From Rhizobacter sp. OV335 (lineage in GTDB: Bacteria; Pseudomonadota; Gammaproteobacteria; Burkholderiales; Burkholderiaceae_C): a DNA stretch of 64,000 nucleotides. This document shows positions 62,425 through 64,000 of the stretch, one piece after another (within the stretch, counting starts at the first letter, position 1; every line of letters begins with the position of its first letter). The position numbers and the translations under genes were made by a program. Location of the stretch: assembly GCF_900142965.1 (NCBI RefSeq), contig NZ_FRCQ01000003.1, forward strand, positions 186,001 through 250,000, given 5' to 3'. The notes beneath the pieces are model-generated. The model made no database searches and was not told where the DNA came from. It saw only the letters and a program-made list of their open reading frames with translations.

Positions 62425-63102
62425 ATGACCACCGACCTGCAAGAACTCCTGGACAGCAACCGCCTGTGGGCGCAGCGCACCGAAGCACGCTCGCCGGGCT
62501 TCTTCACCGGGCTGCTGAAGCAGCAGGCGCCGCAGTACCTGTGGATCGGCTGCGCCGACAGCCGCGTGCCGGCCAACGAACTGGTCGACCTGGCGCCGGG
62601 CGAGCTGTTCGTGCACCGCAACGTCGCCAACGTGGTGGTGCACTCCGACCTGAACTGCCTGTCGGTGATCCAGTTCGCGACCGACATGCTGAAGGTCAAG
62701 CACATCATCGTGGTCGGCCACTCCGGCTGCGGCGGCGTCGCGGCGGCACTGCACGACCGCCACGTCGGCCTGGCCGACAACTGGATATGCCACGTCAAGG
62801 ACGTGCGCAACAAGCACCAGGCCTGGCTCGACACGGTGCAGGAAGCGCGCCGCGTCGATGCGCTGTGCGAGCTGAACGTGATCGAGCAGGCGCGCAACGT
62901 CTGCCAGACCACCGTCGTCGAAGAGGCCTGGCGGCGCGGCCAGGACCTGGTCGTGCACGGCTGGTTCTACGGCCTGTACAACGGGTTGCTGCAGGACATG
63001 AAGATCACGATCGGCCGTGCCGACGAGGTCGGGCCGGCGTACGAAGCGGCGCTGGCCGGCCTGCAGTCGCGCTATGCCTCCATCGGGGCCACGACCGGCT
63101 GA
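62425..63102 (+). CDS. can: Beta-class carbonic anhydrase
   Basis: The 225-residue enzyme interconverts CO2 and bicarbonate in the cytoplasm. The zinc ligands C43, H99 and C102 are in [10 protein letters not shown] and VVGHSGCGG, and D45 with R47 complete the active site. ATG at 62425 is preferred to 62386 because [16 protein letters not shown] matches relatives. It is followed 13 bp later by aceK. Supply of bicarbonate for carboxylations is the usual role. Confidence 0.94.
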   Translation: MTTDLQELLDSNRLWAQRTEARSPGFFTGLLKQQAPQYLWIGCADSRVPANELVDLAPGELFVHRNVANVVVHSDLNCLSVIQFATDMLKVKHIIVVGHSGCGGVAAALHDRHVGLADNWICHVKDVRNKHQAWLDTVQEARRVDALCELNVIEQARNVCQTTVVEEAWRRGQDLVVHGWFYGLYNGLLQDMKITIGRADEVGPAYEAALAGLQSRYASIGATTG

Positions 63103-63115
63103 CCAGGCGCGCCCG

Positions 63116-64000
63116 ATGTTCCCGCAGGCCCTCACCGACGCGCGCGCGTTCGGCATCGCGCAGGCGATGCTCGACGGCTTCAACCGCCACTACCGGTTGT
63201 TCCGCGCGGCCAGCGCCGGGGCCAAGCAGCGCTTCGAGGTGGCCGACTGGCACGGCCAGCAGCGCGCGCAGCGCGAGCGCATCGAGTTCTACGACCTGCG
63301 CGTCGACGAGGCCGTCGAGCGGCTGCAGACCGAGTTCGATGCCGCCAGCCTGAGCTCCGAGGCCTGGCAGGAGGCCAAGCTGCACTACATCGGGCTGCTG
63401 ACCAACCACCACCAGCCCGAGCTCGCCGAGACCTTCTTCAATTCGGTGACGACGAAGATCCTGCACCGCAGCTACTTCAACAACGACTTCATCTTCGTGC
63501 GCCCGGCGGTGTCGACCGAGTACATCGAGAACGACGAGCCGGCCTCGCAGCCGACCTACCGCGCCTACTACCCGACGCGCGAGACGCTGCGCGAGACCTG
63601 GCTGCGCGTGGTGCACAACTTCCAGCTCGATTGCGAGTTCGAGGACCTGGAGCGCGACATCGACCACGTGCTGGCGGCGGTGAACGAGCAGATGGGCGAT
63701 TTCCGGCCGCGCGCGAACTTCCAGATCCAGGTGCTGAGCTCGCTGTTCTTCCGCAACAAGGGCGCGTACGCGGTCGGCAAGGTGATCAACGGTTTCCGCG
63801 AGACGCCGTTCGCGTTGCCGATCCTGCACAGCGCCGGCGGCAAGGGCCTGACGATCGACACCGTGCTGCTCAGCGAGGACGACCTGCTGATGCTGTTCAG
63901 CTTCGCGCGGGCGTACTTCCTGGTCGACATGGAGATCCCGTCGGCCTACGTGCAGTTCCTGCGCACGCTGATGCCGCGCAAGCCGCGCTCGGAGCTGTAC
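63116..64000 (+). CDS. aceK: Isocitrate dehydrogenase kinase/phosphatase (partial, runs off the edge)
   Basis: AceK phosphorylates isocitrate dehydrogenase to divert carbon to the glyoxylate shunt and reverses it by its phosphatase activity. The visible 295 codons start at ATG 63116 and cover the N-terminal regulatory domain, with [43 protein letters not shown] as a recognisable block, broken only by the window end. The full protein is about 580-600 residues, so roughly half is missing. The ATP-binding motif lies beyond the edge. Confidence 0.95.
   Translation, partial: MFPQALTDARAFGIAQAMLDGFNRHYRLFRAASAGAKQRFEVADWHGQQRAQRERIEFYDLRVDEAVERLQTEFDAASLSSEAWQEAKLHYIGLLTNHHQPELAETFFNSVTTKILHRSYFNNDFIFVRPAVSTEYIENDEPASQPTYRAYYPTRETLRETWLRVVHNFQLDCEFEDLERDIDHVLAAVNEQMGDFRPRANFQIQVLSSLFFRNKGAYAVGKVINGFRETPFALPILHSAGGKGLTIDTVLLSEDDLLMLFSFARAYFLVDMEIPSAYVQFLRTLMPRKPRSELY

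Overview
The window is GC-rich and densely coded, with almost no non-coding space. Gene order (lnt–glyQ–glyS–gmhB–plsC, and glrK–qseG–glrR), protein style and the intergenic repeats point to a betaproteobacterium of the order Burkholderiales, probably near Rubrivivax, Roseateles, Rhizobacter or Methylibium. That placement is inferred from family knowledge, not from a search. I saw no rRNA, tRNA, CRISPR array, transposase or prophage genes. No gene-free stretch exceeds 300 bases; the longest are 24398-24687 and 52930-53203.

Layout. 1-10.6 kb is core: lipoprotein N-acylation (lnt), glycyl-tRNA synthetase (glyQS), heptose phosphatase and lysophosphatidate acyltransferase, a SprT-like metal hydrolase, and the GlrK/QseG/GlrR two-component system. 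10.6-24.4 kb is mixed: a CoA transferase, an Rrf2 repressor with a CxxC flavoprotein, a zinc-ribbon metallopeptidase, a protein with faint resemblance to ribosome-inactivating proteins, an IorAB-type molybdenum hydroxylase, an MFS exporter with an AhpD-like protein and LysR regulator, and an ABC-F ATPase. 24.7-37.3 kb is accessory: a hybrid histidine kinase, two secreted glycanases (GH5-CBM6-CBM6 and GH16-AbfB-CBM6) each behind a LacI-type operator, a ParD-like/nucleotidyltransferase pair resembling a toxin-antitoxin module, an ECF41 sigma factor with its typical epimerase and carboxymuconolactone-decarboxylase partners, and a lone ureD.

37.4-41.7 kb holds the most unusual group: a clostripain-like (C11) cysteine peptidase, a divergent large TPR protein ending in a winged helix, and a 43-residue peptide with a textbook double-glycine leader. 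Together they look like an undescribed peptide-processing or peptide-sensing system.

41.7-57.99 kb is a purine (urate/allantoin) degradation island: urate hydroxylase PuuD, HIU hydrolase, a fused OHCU decarboxylase-amidohydrolase, PuuE allantoinase, an M20 hydrolase, a hydantoin/allantoin racemase, two ABC importers (TauABC-like and PotABCD-like) and two paralogous GntR regulators with visible palindromic operators. 58.2-64 kb has an MBL-fold hydrolase, LiuR with isovaleryl-CoA dehydrogenase (leucine catabolism), a LivK-like binding protein, a beta-carbonic anhydrase and the start of aceK, cut by the window edge.

Regulatory architecture is unusually readable. Perfect palindromes lie at the Rrf2, GntR and LiuR genes, an imperfect one at the ParD-like gene, and a co-varying dyad is repeated around the ECF41/LysR cluster. 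Three copies of one palindromic repeat family sit exactly between convergent gene pairs.
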